A DNA stretch of 64,000 nt from Psychrobacter sp. Cmf 22.2 (GCF_001921745.1 NZ_MRYA01000008.1:62001-126000); one strand, 5' to 3'; positions 8,192 to 17,061 are shown, counted from the first letter of the stretch. Program-made: numbers and translations. The notes: generated by a model from the sequence alone, not told the origin.

Positions 8192-10062
8192 TGCATATGA
8201 CTATTAAAGATAAAGAAGGATTTGTTATTCGTCATGTAAATTTTAAGAAAGGCGTAAATATCATAAAAGGAATGGAGGTAAACACACTTCTAACTGATGA
8301 GAAGTCAAGTACTAATAGTATAGGAAAAACAACATTATTACGTTGTATAGATTTTTGCTTATGTGGTGGATGGCAACAGTTTACTTTCGACAAAGAATTC
8401 AAAAATAGTAAAAATAATACTGTATTTGATTTTTTCAAACAGACACTACCTACATTCGAGCTAGCTATTGTGAGTAACTTAGATGATGCAGTTTCATCTA
8501 AATGGGTACTCAGTCGTTCGTTGTTAGTCAATGCTAGGTCAAAAACAGATAAAAGTTATTTCTCCATCAATAACTCTATTGATGGTAATGAGTTTAGTGA
8601 AGAAGAATATAAGTCCAGAATTAAAGAAATACTTTTTGACTTAAAGGCTCCAAAGCCCACTATTAGACAATTAATCCCTAAATTTATAAGAACTTCAGAC
8701 CATCAAATTTCGAATGTAATAAACTACTTACATCCTTCAACCTCTAACTCCAGTTATGAGCTTCTTCATTTATTCTTATTCGATTTTGAAGATATTCAAG
8801 TTGTAAACAGTAAGATACTTAAGGATGACGAGGTCAGACATAAGACTCAAGAGGTAAAATCCCTTAAAGACGTTGTAGGTGTTGGTACAGAAGAAATTAA
8901 TGATGTAAAGATAAATGAACTTGAAGAGCAAAAAAAGCTGTACAACAGCTATAAAATAGATGAAAGTTACAAACGTGAAGATGACTTGTTGAATGCTAAG
9001 CAAGAAGAGCTTAATCATATTAAAGCTGCTATTTCTAATACTAACCTTAATATCGACGTTTGGGAACAAAGGCTTAATGAAGTAGCTGCGAACAGTGACA
9101 GGATAGATGCAGAATCAATCAACTATATGTATCAAGAAGCCGGAATTTACAATGTTGAACTACAGAGAGAATATGAAGAAACAATCACTTTTCATCAAAA
9201 TATGCTAGAAAATGAGATTACATTCATCTCAAACTCTATACAAAAAGCTAGGGAAAGAATCAATGAGTTAGAAACGAGATTTCAATTGGTGTCTAAGGAA
9301 TATTCTAGCTTACTGAAAGAGTTAGGAGAGCGTGGTTCATTGGCCGATTACACAAAAATTGGTAATAAAATTAACGAATTGACGAAGGATATTGCTGAGA
9401 ATGAAGCTATTATCAATAAGTATGAGAAGTCACGTAAAGAGCTATCAAACTTAAAAGCAGATCTTGAAAAACTTATTAAGAAAGTTGATGAATTAGCTAG
9501 TGGTGACTTTAGAAGAAAGTTAACTGTATTTAATCGATATTTTTTAGAATACTCTAAAGATTTATCTGATAATGGCTATATACTAGCTACCAATTCTGAT
9601 AAGTACCAGCATATCAATCTAGTTCCGATGCCACAAGATAAAGATAGTAACGTTGGTGATGGTAGAAAGCAATCCCTTGTTATATCTTTTGACTTAGCTT
9701 ATGTGTCATTCGCTAAAGATCCGTCAGTCAACATAAAGCGTCCTAGCTTTTTTACTCAAGATAAAATAGAAATTGTTGATAATAATATGTTGAATAAGCT
9801 GATAGACTTGATCAATAGTACAGAATGTCAGTTTATATTTCCAGTTATCAACGATAAATTAGAGAGTTTGACATATTTTGATGAAGGTAATATTATTTTG
9901 TGTTTATCTGAAGATGACAAGTTTTTTGACATTGAAAATTATGGAAGTCGAAAGTTACTATTGGGAAAGAACTTTTTGCTCAAACTTCCTTCCAAAATCA
10001 ATTTTGAAAAAACTAATTTGTCAGAAGCTGAACTTACAAAGTGCATTCTAGGAGCTGCTTAA
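8182..10062 (+). CDS. DUF2326-type SMC/Rad50-like ABC ATPase, ABC-3C system
   Basis: This 626-residue protein is the ATPase of the system. An N-terminal ABC half-domain carries a P-loop-like STNSIGKTTLLR at about residues 43-54, followed by DFCLCGG. A long coiled coil spans roughly residues 220-450 (Lys/Glu/Asn heptads). The C-terminal DUF2326-like half contains VGDGRKQSLVISFDLAYVSFA (signature/C-loop region, near 490; written here as one motif region beginning VGDGRKQS) and a Walker-B-like FFTQDKIEIVD near 530. Such proteins are SMC-like ATPases of ABC-three-component conflict systems, thought to sense invading nucleoprotein. Start: ATGs at 8182, 8191 and 8197 are all possible with no clear SD; the longest is given. 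Codon use and base composition are much more AT-rich than the flanking genes, indicating horizontal acquisition. Confidence 0.8.
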   Translation: MFLMHMTIKDKEGFVIRHVNFKKGVNIIKGMEVNTLLTDEKSSTNSIGKTTLLRCIDFCLCGGWQQFTFDKEFKNSKNNTVFDFFKQTLPTFELAIVSNLDDAVSSKWVLSRSLLVNARSKTDKSYFSINNSIDGNEFSEEEYKSRIKEILFDLKAPKPTIRQLIPKFIRTSDHQISNVINYLHPSTSNSSYELLHLFLFDFEDIQVVNSKILKDDEVRHKTQEVKSLKDVVGVGTEEINDVKINELEEQKKLYNSYKIDESYKREDDLLNAKQEELNHIKAAISNTNLNIDVWEQRLNEVAANSDRIDAESINYMYQEAGIYNVELQREYEETITFHQNMLENEITFISNSIQKARERINELETRFQLVSKEYSSLLKELGERGSLADYTKIGNKINELTKDIAENEAIINKYEKSRKELSNLKADLEKLIKKVDELASGDFRRKLTVFNRYFLEYSKDLSDNGYILATNSDKYQHINLVPMPQDKDSNVGDGRKQSLVISFDLAYVSFAKDPSVNIKRPSFFTQDKIEIVDNNMLNKLIDLINSTECQFIFPVINDKLESLTYFDEGNIILCLSEDDKFFDIENYGSRKLLLGKNFLLKLPSKINFEKTNLSEAELTKCILGAA

Positions 10063-10077
10063 CTTATAGATATTTTT

Positions 10078-10105
10078 CTACAAGCCCACTCCGATTAGCT
10101 TGTAG
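10078..10105 (+). terminator. Hairpin at the end of the ABC-3C operon
   Basis: CTACAAGC (10078-10085) pairs perfectly with GCTTGTAG (10098-10105) around a 12-nt loop, 16 bp after the ATPase stop. The following ATTTCTATATAT is only moderately U-rich, so it is a weak terminator or 3' stabilising stem. Confidence 0.5.
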
Positions 10106-10145
10106 ATTTCTATATATACCTCATATACTTTCGTTTACCCTTAAA

Positions 10146-10451
10146 TTATTGATTAAAGACTCGTGTAATTGCACTCAGCTTTTCATTAATTTTAAAAGTT
10201 TTTGATTTGATGTCAGTGAAGCCAAACGATTCTAAACGCTCGGTATGTTTAGCAAGGTATCGATTGGCGTCATCTAAATTATCAAACACATAAATACCGC
10301 CCGCTTCTTGCGTCTCTTCGTTTTCTGTCCATAGCTTATAGACCAGACCTTGCTCGTTTGCGATATCTTCGGCAAGCTCTTGCATAGATTCAAAGAATTT
10401 ATCGCCAAAAGGTCCACTATAAGGGAAGTCGATTTGCAAAAGGTATTTCAT
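10146..10451 (-). CDS. YdhR-family monooxygenase-like protein
   Basis: The 101-residue protein resembles E. coli YdhR, a dimeric ferredoxin-like alpha/beta-barrel protein grouped with small mono-oxygenases. Recognisable blocks are LLQIDFPYSGPFGDKF at the N-terminus, EQGLVYKLWTENE, the family marker EAGGIYVFD near residue 50, and YLAKHTERLESFGF. Length is the same as YdhR (~101). It is a single-gene unit between the ABC-3C operon (convergent) and the divergent DUF1853 gene. The substrate is unknown for the family; no catalytic residues can be assigned. Confidence 0.85.
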   Translation of the reverse strand: MKYLLQIDFPYSGPFGDKFFESMQELAEDIANEQGLVYKLWTENEETQEAGGIYVFDNLDDANRYLAKHTERLESFGFTDIKSKTFKINEKLSAITRVFNQ

Positions 10452-10605
10452 AGTTTAATCCTCATTATTATTTGATAGCTTGTTTCATGATCGACAGAGG
10501 CTGTGCTGCCAGATACGTTCAATCTTAACATAGTACGATTGACTATAGACTTTTGCTAAGCGAGCAGTTAGGGTAAATGCACTATAACTTACTTCGGTTT
10601 TTTCT

Positions 10606-11568
10606 ATGTCCGAGCCTATTGCTCATTCATTGTCCATACTTACAAATTACGCACCTTGGGAGGCGTACCAGCGACCTTATGTGCGTGATTTGGCTTATGT
10701 GCTGGCATGCCCTAACGTATTAACAGGGTGGCTGGATTTTGCGCCTTATCAGAACACACATACAGTCTCGGTACATAGCGCCAGCTTTTGGCAGCAGCAG
10801 TTTGTCGCTTATCAGCAGCGTTTAGAAGAGCTTGATACCACCAATGCTTATCAGGAGTTGACGCGCTATCTACTGACACGACCCAGTCCCAATCGTTTGG
10901 GTTTTCACTTTGAGGGGTTATTGTCTTTTTGGTTAGCAGATGGTTTTGCACGCCAGTTGCATCCATATGAGACACTCGCTAGTAATGTTCAGCTATTTAA
11001 TGGCAAGCAAACCTCTGGCGAGCTTGACTTGATTTTGTATAACCATAAAGAGACAGTCACTGAACATTGGGAACTGGCCATTAAGTTTTTTATGGGTTCA
11101 GCGCCTTTCGCGCCTGAAAACTGGGTTGGGATTAACTCAAACGACAATCTACAGCGCAAAATGACCCATATGCAGACCAAACAATTCCGTACTATATGGG
11201 TAGATACTAAGGATCATGGACAAGTCAAAATTGATAAGCGTTATGGTGTTATAAAAGGACGGTTCTTTTTACCCATCAATACGGCTAATTTTATTTATCC
11301 GGATTGGCTTTCACCAAGCTTTCCTATGCATGAATGGTGCGATAAATGGGATAAAGATAATCTGACGACAATTGATATGACGAGCCTTCGACGCGCAAAT
11401 TATATCGAATGGTTTACAAAACGCAGCTTTTATGACAGCTACGGTGGACATAAAACACAGATAGTTTGGCCGGACGATACGCTACCCAGAACAGGGCTAT
11501 ACTTTGAAGGTGATAAGCCGATAGTCATTTATCCTAAGCGGCGTGATCCTAAAATGGATAACACTTAA
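10606..11568 (+). CDS. DUF1853 family protein, PD-(D/E)XK-like
   Basis: The 320-residue protein matches the proteobacterial DUF1853 family, whose function is unknown. Family features are RDLAYVLACPNVL near residue 26, LGFHFEGLLSFWL near 103 and the core block around residues 137-164: SGELDLILYN followed by EHWELAIKFFMG. The arrangement Glu-Leu-Asp ... Glu-Leu-Ala-Ile-Lys has the spacing of a PD-(D/E)XK nuclease core. I infer a nuclease fold, not a demonstrated activity. It stands alone between ydhR and a convergent membrane-protein gene. Length is typical for the family. Confidence 0.8.
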   Translation: MSEPIAHSLSILTNYAPWEAYQRPYVRDLAYVLACPNVLTGWLDFAPYQNTHTVSVHSASFWQQQFVAYQQRLEELDTTNAYQELTRYLLTRPSPNRLGFHFEGLLSFWLADGFARQLHPYETLASNVQLFNGKQTSGELDLILYNHKETVTEHWELAIKFFMGSAPFAPENWVGINSNDNLQRKMTHMQTKQFRTIWVDTKDHGQVKIDKRYGVIKGRFFLPINTANFIYPDWLSPSFPMHEWCDKWDKDNLTTIDMTSLRRANYIEWFTKRSFYDSYGGHKTQIVWPDDTLPRTGLYFEGDKPIVIYPKRRDPKMDNT

Positions 11569-11639
11569 TCGTTATTAACATATTAATGTAGGCTTTACCT
11601 TTTAACTATCAACTCCCAATCATCTAGCTTAATGATAGC

Positions 11640-12857
11640 CTACCATGAGTAACGTCCATATAAGCTAACCTCACTGCGCTGAGCCTTTTCTGAGTCAAGA
11701 CTGTCCGTGAGTAGCTTGATGCCGCCATGCTGACTGTCTACTGCAAGCCCCAATGCTTGTGTTTGTGGCTCTATCAAGCCAGTGATAGTGAGTGGATAGA
11801 AATCTTCATTGGTTTGATAGCCTGCTGACAACTGATATAAGTCTTGGATATCATTCACTTGACCATGGACACCGAGCTGCCATTGAGGGTTTAGCTGATG
11901 TATGAGACTGCCTTCCACGCGCCATGGTAATGTTTGCGTAATGTCATCAGTATCGAGTTGACCTTCGGTCATATCTACAGGTCGTCTACTGGCATCATAA
12001 TCTAATACATATTGCGTACTAGGCGTGTCTTTCCAATGCATACGTCCCAGAAGATCGTAACCACGTATAGATAACTGCGTACGATCGGTTAATGCGCCTG
12101 TTAAATTTATATCTAACGAATAACCATATCCCGTTGGCTTTTTAGGATACCAATTGAGGTTCTCTTCTCCAAGTGCTGGCTCATCGTAATAGTAATCTAC
12201 ATAAGTCTTTGTTCTATTTAGACGATCTATATTTCTAACTGTTTCGCCATCAAGATATGCTTGCGATGTAATACTGCCCCTAGCTTCACCGTCAAGCAAA
12301 TGCAAACCTTTCCAAATGTTGGCATAAGTGGTTAGCTGCCAATTAGACGTTAGTTGCTGAGCAAACCCTACGTTTGCGCCAATACGTTCATTATGCTGGG
12401 CGTCTAACTCTATAGCATAAGTCTGATTTTGGTTGGGGAGTTGCTTGTTTTGATACTGCCAATACAAGTCTGCAGTTTCTTGATTAAAGGTCATCATATA
12501 GTCATAACGCCACGCCAAACCATAGCTTATCGGACTGTCAGCTGGACGCACATTAAGTGACGCGCGCCCCTGTGCGTAGGCATGGGTGCCAGACTCTAAT
12601 GGCGCATCCCAATCTTTGATAAAAGCTGCAATAGGCTGCGCTGGACTATGAGCACTTGCCATCACTGTCCAATCAATTTGTGTGTCTGGCTTCTTAGAAG
12701 CTATCAATGGCGTAGATACTAAAGATGGCGTTAGGTTTTTCTCTAAAATAAAGTCATCACCAGTAAGTTGATAAGTCACTGACGGCTCTTGCGCGATAGC
12801 AGAGATTGAAATACCTGTACTTATAATAACCAATATATTGCGTGTGATAGTGACCAT
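11640..12857 (-). CDS. Predicted outer-membrane beta-barrel protein
   Basis: From the ATG at 12857 the product is about 405 residues. It has a signal peptide (TRNILVIISTGISISAIAQ, cleavage after A-I-A). Most of the rest consists of alternating polar/aromatic beta-strand segments (e.g. YGLAWRYDYMMTFN, WQLGVHGQVNDIQDLYQLSAG) and a C-terminal aromatic strand ending YGRYSW, as outer-membrane barrels do for BAM recognition. No TonB box or plug is seen. The frame stays open to 12974, but that extension overlaps the terminator at 12975-13005 and would push the signal peptide 39 residues in; a plausible SD (CAGGTA) precedes 12857. It may be cotranscribed only weakly with the upstream lipoprotein gene. 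Function unknown. Confidence 0.7.
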   Translation of the reverse strand: MVTITRNILVIISTGISISAIAQEPSVTYQLTGDDFILEKNLTPSLVSTPLIASKKPDTQIDWTVMASAHSPAQPIAAFIKDWDAPLESGTHAYAQGRASLNVRPADSPISYGLAWRYDYMMTFNQETADLYWQYQNKQLPNQNQTYAIELDAQHNERIGANVGFAQQLTSNWQLTTYANIWKGLHLLDGEARGSITSQAYLDGETVRNIDRLNRTKTYVDYYYDEPALGEENLNWYPKKPTGYGYSLDINLTGALTDRTQLSIRGYDLLGRMHWKDTPSTQYVLDYDASRRPVDMTEGQLDTDDITQTLPWRVEGSLIHQLNPQWQLGVHGQVNDIQDLYQLSAGYQTNEDFYPLTITGLIEPQTQALGLAVDSQHGGIKLLTDSLDSEKAQRSEVSLYGRYSW

Positions 12858-12974
12858 TTGATAGTGTACCTGAAAAGACTTGATAGATTGAGGTGAAAGA
12901 AAACTCTGTATAAATGGCATATGGATGGCTGGGCGCAGAAAGAGCACAATATTCTTCCATAAATTAAAAGGCAC

Positions 12975-13005
12975 AAAAAAGAGACAGGGCTAGCTGTCTC
13001 TTTTT
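12975..13005 (-). terminator. Bidirectional-looking terminator after the lipoprotein gene
   Basis: GAGACAG (12981-12987) pairs with CTGTCTC (12994-13000). It is flanked by an A-run on the left (12975-12980) and a T-run on the right (13001-13005), so it has U-tracts in both directions. It lies 31 bp beyond the stop of the minus-strand lipoprotein gene, which it probably terminates. Confidence 0.85.
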
Positions 13006-13035
13006 ATCCATGATCAATATCTCAAATACATATCA

Positions 13036-14559
13036 TCACTGGCCTAGAGGAATAAAGCTGTTGTCTTTAAATTTGGCGCTTACTGTACCGTTGTTCTGTA
13101 ATAGCTCACCAAAGACTTTACCATTGACCTTGATATCAGCAAATTTACCAGTTTTGGGGTCTTGTATGATGAATTTATTATCGACATCAAATTTTAGCTT
13201 AATGGCGGCATTATTTTGGGTAATATCAAGTTGTGTACACTTGCAACTGATATTATATTGAGTGTCCAAGATGGTTTTACCTGTCACGTACAGACTTTTA
13301 CCGTCTACGCTTGCTTTCAAACCTTGCAGTTCTACCACATCACGCGCTGTACGTTTTAGGTTCGCTTGAATATCTAAAGGTATAATCGCAGTCGAAGTCG
13401 CAGTCTCTTTTGTCACGTTACCCTTAAGAGACATGACAATCTCTACTCCAACGAACTTACCAGCAGCCTCTTCAATATTACCTTCTTGGGTTACTTTGAT
13501 GACGTTTTTGATATCGGTTTCATTAGCAACCGCGTTTAGCGAAATGGCGACATCTGTTGCAGGCTTTTCTTTGAGTAATTCACCCGTCAGCTTAATAGCG
13601 GTTGGCAAAGTTCTAACCACTAAGGTGCCATCAGCAAGCTTACGACTCATATCTAAAAACCCTAGTTCGACGTCACGGGCTTCAATGATACTATCGTTGG
13701 CTTTAAGTTTTACATTATCCAGTTTTATGACCGCTTTTTCTAAAGTAATGCCGGCTCTATTGACATCATTTATATCAAACTCATCATTAACCAAGACTTT
13801 ATCACTGAAACGCGCGTTAACCGTTGCACCCTGTGAAGTTGAGCTCAAAACGACAGCATCCGCTTTTGAACCAATGTCAAGACGATTGAAACCATAACGA
13901 CCTGTAAAATTATCAGTACTGGTATTAGAAGCCAATGAGTTTTCAAATTTATCGTAGGTTATCTTAAAAGAATCTTTGGTGACTGTTGTATCTATATCAT
14001 TGGTTAGCGGATTATAGTTATAATCAAAACGTTCACTATTCACAAGCGTAGTGCCAGATAGTTTGAATTTACCATTGGCATCAAGCGTTGCAAGAAAATC
14101 ATCGCTTGGCTGTAGCTTATCATTATAGAATCTGTCCCAATAAAAATCGCTCTCCAATCCTTTATCTATTACTTCTTGCAGATCACCATTATCCCTTAAA
14201 TAAGCTACATCTGCTGCATCCAGTTTTGCTATTGAATTCTCTTTCATGTACCCCTGTAAACCTTCAGCGATCTCAAAGGTTAGGTTGACTCGGGCTTGCT
14301 GTTGTTCGGTCAAAATCTCGCTAGCGCCTTCATAAGCATCTTCGATTGCTTTGTTATCTAAAATAAACTGCTTTGCAGTATTGATGATGCTTTTAGCTTG
14401 CTCAAGCTCAGACAGTTTATTGTTTACAGGAGGCTTAGAAGGTACAGCTGAACCATTATTGTTAGAAGCCGCCGTGCTAGTATTGTCACTATCGCTACCG
14501 CACCCTGCTAATACTAAAGTGCTGGCAAATGCTAGCGCAGTCAGTTGAAAAAACTTCAT
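13036..14559 (-). CDS. Large putative lipoprotein of unknown function
   Basis: The 507-residue product begins with a lipoprotein signal peptide. The lipobox LVLAGC has its Cys at residue 20, followed by GSDSDNTS, with no Asp at +2, so outer-membrane sorting is plausible. After a ~30-residue Ser/Asn/Pro linker comes a helical segment (about 48-140) and a long beta-rich region of repeating short strands, such as IKLDNVKLKAND and LYVTGKTILD. The strand pattern resembles DUF945-like or AsmA-like periplasmic proteins, but I do not recognise a family. Two Cys sit close together near residue 441 (SCKCTQ). It lies alone, ending at the terminator at 12975-13005. Confidence 0.7.
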   Translation of the reverse strand: MKFFQLTALAFASTLVLAGCGSDSDNTSTAASNNNGSAVPSKPPVNNKLSELEQAKSIINTAKQFILDNKAIEDAYEGASEILTEQQQARVNLTFEIAEGLQGYMKENSIAKLDAADVAYLRDNGDLQEVIDKGLESDFYWDRFYNDKLQPSDDFLATLDANGKFKLSGTTLVNSERFDYNYNPLTNDIDTTVTKDSFKITYDKFENSLASNTSTDNFTGRYGFNRLDIGSKADAVVLSSTSQGATVNARFSDKVLVNDEFDINDVNRAGITLEKAVIKLDNVKLKANDSIIEARDVELGFLDMSRKLADGTLVVRTLPTAIKLTGELLKEKPATDVAISLNAVANETDIKNVIKVTQEGNIEEAAGKFVGVEIVMSLKGNVTKETATSTAIIPLDIQANLKRTARDVVELQGLKASVDGKSLYVTGKTILDTQYNISCKCTQLDITQNNAAIKLKFDVDNKFIIQDPKTGKFADIKVNGKVFGELLQNNGTVSAKFKDNSFIPLGQ

Positions 14560-14848
14560 AAAATAATCCTTTATTGATAAGACCTAGTTGAGGAAATAAC
14601 AGTAGATGTGATTTGAATAGGTGGTTGTTCGACCTAACACTAAAAAAAACTTTAGTCAAAACTTATGTTCACTAATCAATAAAAGGATAATATATTTATT
14701 TACTGCTCGAGTCCATACAATAATCCGTTATATTGTAAAAGACATTCAAACGTTGGCATAGAAATTTACAGGTTTTATAATAAAAAGAAGCCAGATACAA
14801 GCAGTACCTGACTCTGATGAACCGACAGTCAATGAATTAGCAATAGCA

Positions 14849-15400
14849 TTACGGTTCATAAGTTTCAATAACCTGCATCAGCTCATATCTCAGTATATCG
14901 ACACTTGGTAGGCGCTCAGCATGGAATCTTACAATCGGGATCCCTGCGCTTGCTAGCGCTTTGTCCTTTTTGTCATCAGCCTTTTGTCTTGATTTACTAG
15001 TGTGTGTCCAGTCGTCAAGCTCAATGGCGACCAATGTCGTCTGCGCATCGATATCAGTAATAACATAATCGACACTTTGACGGCAGATACGATTGAACCA
15101 AAAGCTACGCTCAGAAGCTTCTTCACTATCAGCATTGATAATACGAGAAAGTTGAACTTGTACAAATATATGATATTCAGGCAGTGCGTTTTTGAGTTTT
15201 TGAAAAAATATGACTTCAGTATCTGTCATGATAGGCATCGGTGCAAACGGCCAAATAGCCAGGTCGTCACCGCGTACAGGAGCTGGACTGGGTTCGGTAT
15301 TTTTATTAGCTTGATGCCTTAATAATAGCTTTGGTAAGACAATGAACCCCAAAAAACCGACAGCCAACACTAAAAACACAATGCCAAACGACATAATCAC
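14849..15400 (-). CDS. DUF2726 domain protein with an N-terminal membrane anchor
   Basis: The 183-residue protein has one N-terminal transmembrane helix (about residues 4-26) and a short Pro-rich linker. A cytosolic DUF2726 domain (about 60-180) follows. That domain shows the order DYVITDID, LVAIELDDWTH and, downstream, K-rich residues with LASAGIPIVRFHAERLP. Asp...Glu-x-Asp and the following Arg/Lys-rich helix resemble restriction-endonuclease-like folds, to which DUF2726 has been linked. The exact substrate is unknown. Starts at 15400 (MIM) and 15394 (MSF) are both possible. No partner gene is next to it on the same strand. Confidence 0.75.
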   Translation of the reverse strand: MIMSFGIVFLVLAVGFLGFIVLPKLLLRHQANKNTEPSPAPVRGDDLAIWPFAPMPIMTDTEVIFFQKLKNALPEYHIFVQVQLSRIINADSEEASERSFWFNRICRQSVDYVITDIDAQTTLVAIELDDWTHTSKSRQKADDKKDKALASAGIPIVRFHAERLPSVDILRYELMQVIETYEP

Positions 15401-15573
15401 ACCTTATAGAGTTTTAAAGCGATTAACTTTAGAATCCTCTAAATAGTCAATCGCAACGTAGCAACCATTATTGGCTAATACGTTTTACAGAAAAAAGTAA
15501 ATGAACCATAAGTAGGGCTTATATTATCTAAGCACTACTATTTGAACTAATAATTATCTACAATTTACAAACC

Positions 15574-15602
15574 AAAAAACACGACAGCAAATGTCGTGTT
15601 TT
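15574..15602 (-). terminator. Rho-independent terminator after the SPOR/LysM gene
   Basis: On the minus strand AACACGACA pairs with TGTCGTGTT around a 5-nt loop and is followed by TTTTT. It ends transcription coming from the dedD-like gene (stop at 15681), about 80 bp downstream of it. Confidence 0.85.
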
Positions 15603-15680
15603 AACTAATATACAATCAAAAATGTCATCAAGATCTAATATGTTAACTGACTCTTATATACAATAAAACCCTCAGACCAC

Positions 15681-16868
15681 TTAACGCCAATACAGCACCC
15701 AAGCCCCTGAGGTATCAACTTGAGGATCTGTGTTAATCTTGTCTTTTAATGCCAGTGCCGCAACTTTTCCACGCTCAGGACCGACGATGACGCGTACACC
15801 GCGACTGGTCACACTGGTTTTGACTTTATAGCCGGCGGATTTAAACTTTTCGGCCACATCGTCAGCTGAAGACTGATTGCTTGCCAAAGCCACTTGTACA
15901 CCAAAGCTACCTTTTGCATCAGTTTCTCTAACTTCTTTACGAGCATCACGTAGTTTTTGTTGGACTTCACGTCTAGCATCAGCAGACTTTTTGGCAGCGG
16001 CAGCTTCACGCTCTAAGCGCTCAATCTGCTTACGTGATGGAATAGTTAGCTCTTGTCCGACTTGTAATGAAGTGGATGAGGATATATCGTTGGCTTGAGC
16101 CAAGGCTTTAACTGGCACATTATATTGGCGAGCCAGTTTGATTAAACCATCACCTCTTTTAACAGTATAGTCTGCAGGAGCTGTCGGAGGCGCTGTTTTA
16201 GCAGCTTGTTCTTCAGCCTGCTTCTGCTGTTTGGCTGCTGCTTGTTCTTCTGCCTTTTTCTTAGCATCAGCTTCTTTCTTAGCTTCTGCTTCTTTTTTAG
16301 CTTTAGCCTGAGCTTCAGCTCGCTCTTTTGCTTCAGTTAACTTTTTATTATCTGCTAATTTTTTTGCTTCGGCCTGCTGAGCAGCTTTTTTGGCTTCTTC
16401 TTTCTCAGCCGCTTGAGCTTTCTGTTTTTCGTCATTGGTTGTGTTTGTTGTGGCATCAGTACGCGCTTGCACAGTTGGTGTTGTAACTGTTGAGCTATTT
16501 TCTACTTCTGTATCCTCACCCTCTGCTGGCATAGAGTTGGCAACATACTGCTGGTTTTCTGCACGAGATTTCGCCAGTGCCTTTGCTTCTGCACTCTCCT
16601 GCTCTGCCAAAAACTGCTGGGCACGCTTCTCTTGTTCTGCGACACGGGCCGCACGTTCTTTTTGCTTTTGTGCCAAGATACGTTTTTCAGTTTCGATATC
16701 TGTGGTTAATGGTTCTACAGTTGTTTTTTCAGTTGATGATTTTTCGACGATAGCAGCGGGCGTTGCTGGCTTATCATTAGTACCGATCTGTTGCACCATG
16801 GCGTATAGCATGACGCTACCGCCTATAATCATCCCGATGCCCAATAAGGCTTGTCTCGAAAAATTCAT
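15681..16868 (-). CDS. SPOR and LysM domain membrane protein, DedD-like
   Basis: The 395-residue bitopic protein has an N-terminal membrane helix (about residues 8-26), then a long Ala/Lys/Glu-rich coiled region (about 45-225). A LysM domain follows (about 232-278, YTVKRGDGLIKLARQYN ... VGQELTIP), then another charged helix and a C-terminal SPOR domain (about 315-395, starting FGVQVALAS and ending VDTSGAWVLYWR). SPOR domains bind denuded septal peptidoglycan, and DedD is a divisome SPOR protein; LysM also binds glycan. Its place after accD-folC on the same strand matches dedD in other gammaproteobacteria. The added LysM is unusual for DedD. No dedicated promoter is evident; it follows folC by about 190 bp. 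Confidence 0.85.
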   Translation of the reverse strand: MNFSRQALLGIGMIIGGSVMLYAMVQQIGTNDKPATPAAIVEKSSTEKTTVEPLTTDIETEKRILAQKQKERAARVAEQEKRAQQFLAEQESAEAKALAKSRAENQQYVANSMPAEGEDTEVENSSTVTTPTVQARTDATTNTTNDEKQKAQAAEKEEAKKAAQQAEAKKLADNKKLTEAKERAEAQAKAKKEAEAKKEADAKKKAEEQAAAKQQKQAEEQAAKTAPPTAPADYTVKRGDGLIKLARQYNVPVKALAQANDISSSTSLQVGQELTIPSRKQIERLEREAAAAKKSADARREVQQKLRDARKEVRETDAKGSFGVQVALASNQSSADDVAEKFKSAGYKVKTSVTSRGVRVIVGPERGKVAALALKDKINTDPQVDTSGAWVLYWR

Positions 16869-17061
16869 CCGTTTACGTCTCTTAGTTGGTAGTAAGGTTG
16901 ATTGCTAGGCATGACCAATCTATATCGCCATCTCATCGCAAAAGTTATGCCGTTTTTGTAAAACGCTTTGATTATAAAACATATTTTTCACGCTGTCTGC
17001 TATCACACATATGTTAATGCGATGTTTGAGTAATTTTTGGACGACAATCAGCTCTCGGGGA

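Noticed and set aside
10063..10145. tRNA-Pro 3' end duplicate as an attachment site
   Set aside because: No copy of the tRNA T-arm/acceptor sequence found at the right edge of the accessory operon.
12858..12974. N-terminal extension of the outer-membrane barrel protein
   Set aside because: It would bury the signal peptide and abuts the terminator at 12975-13005; the ATG at 12857 fits better.
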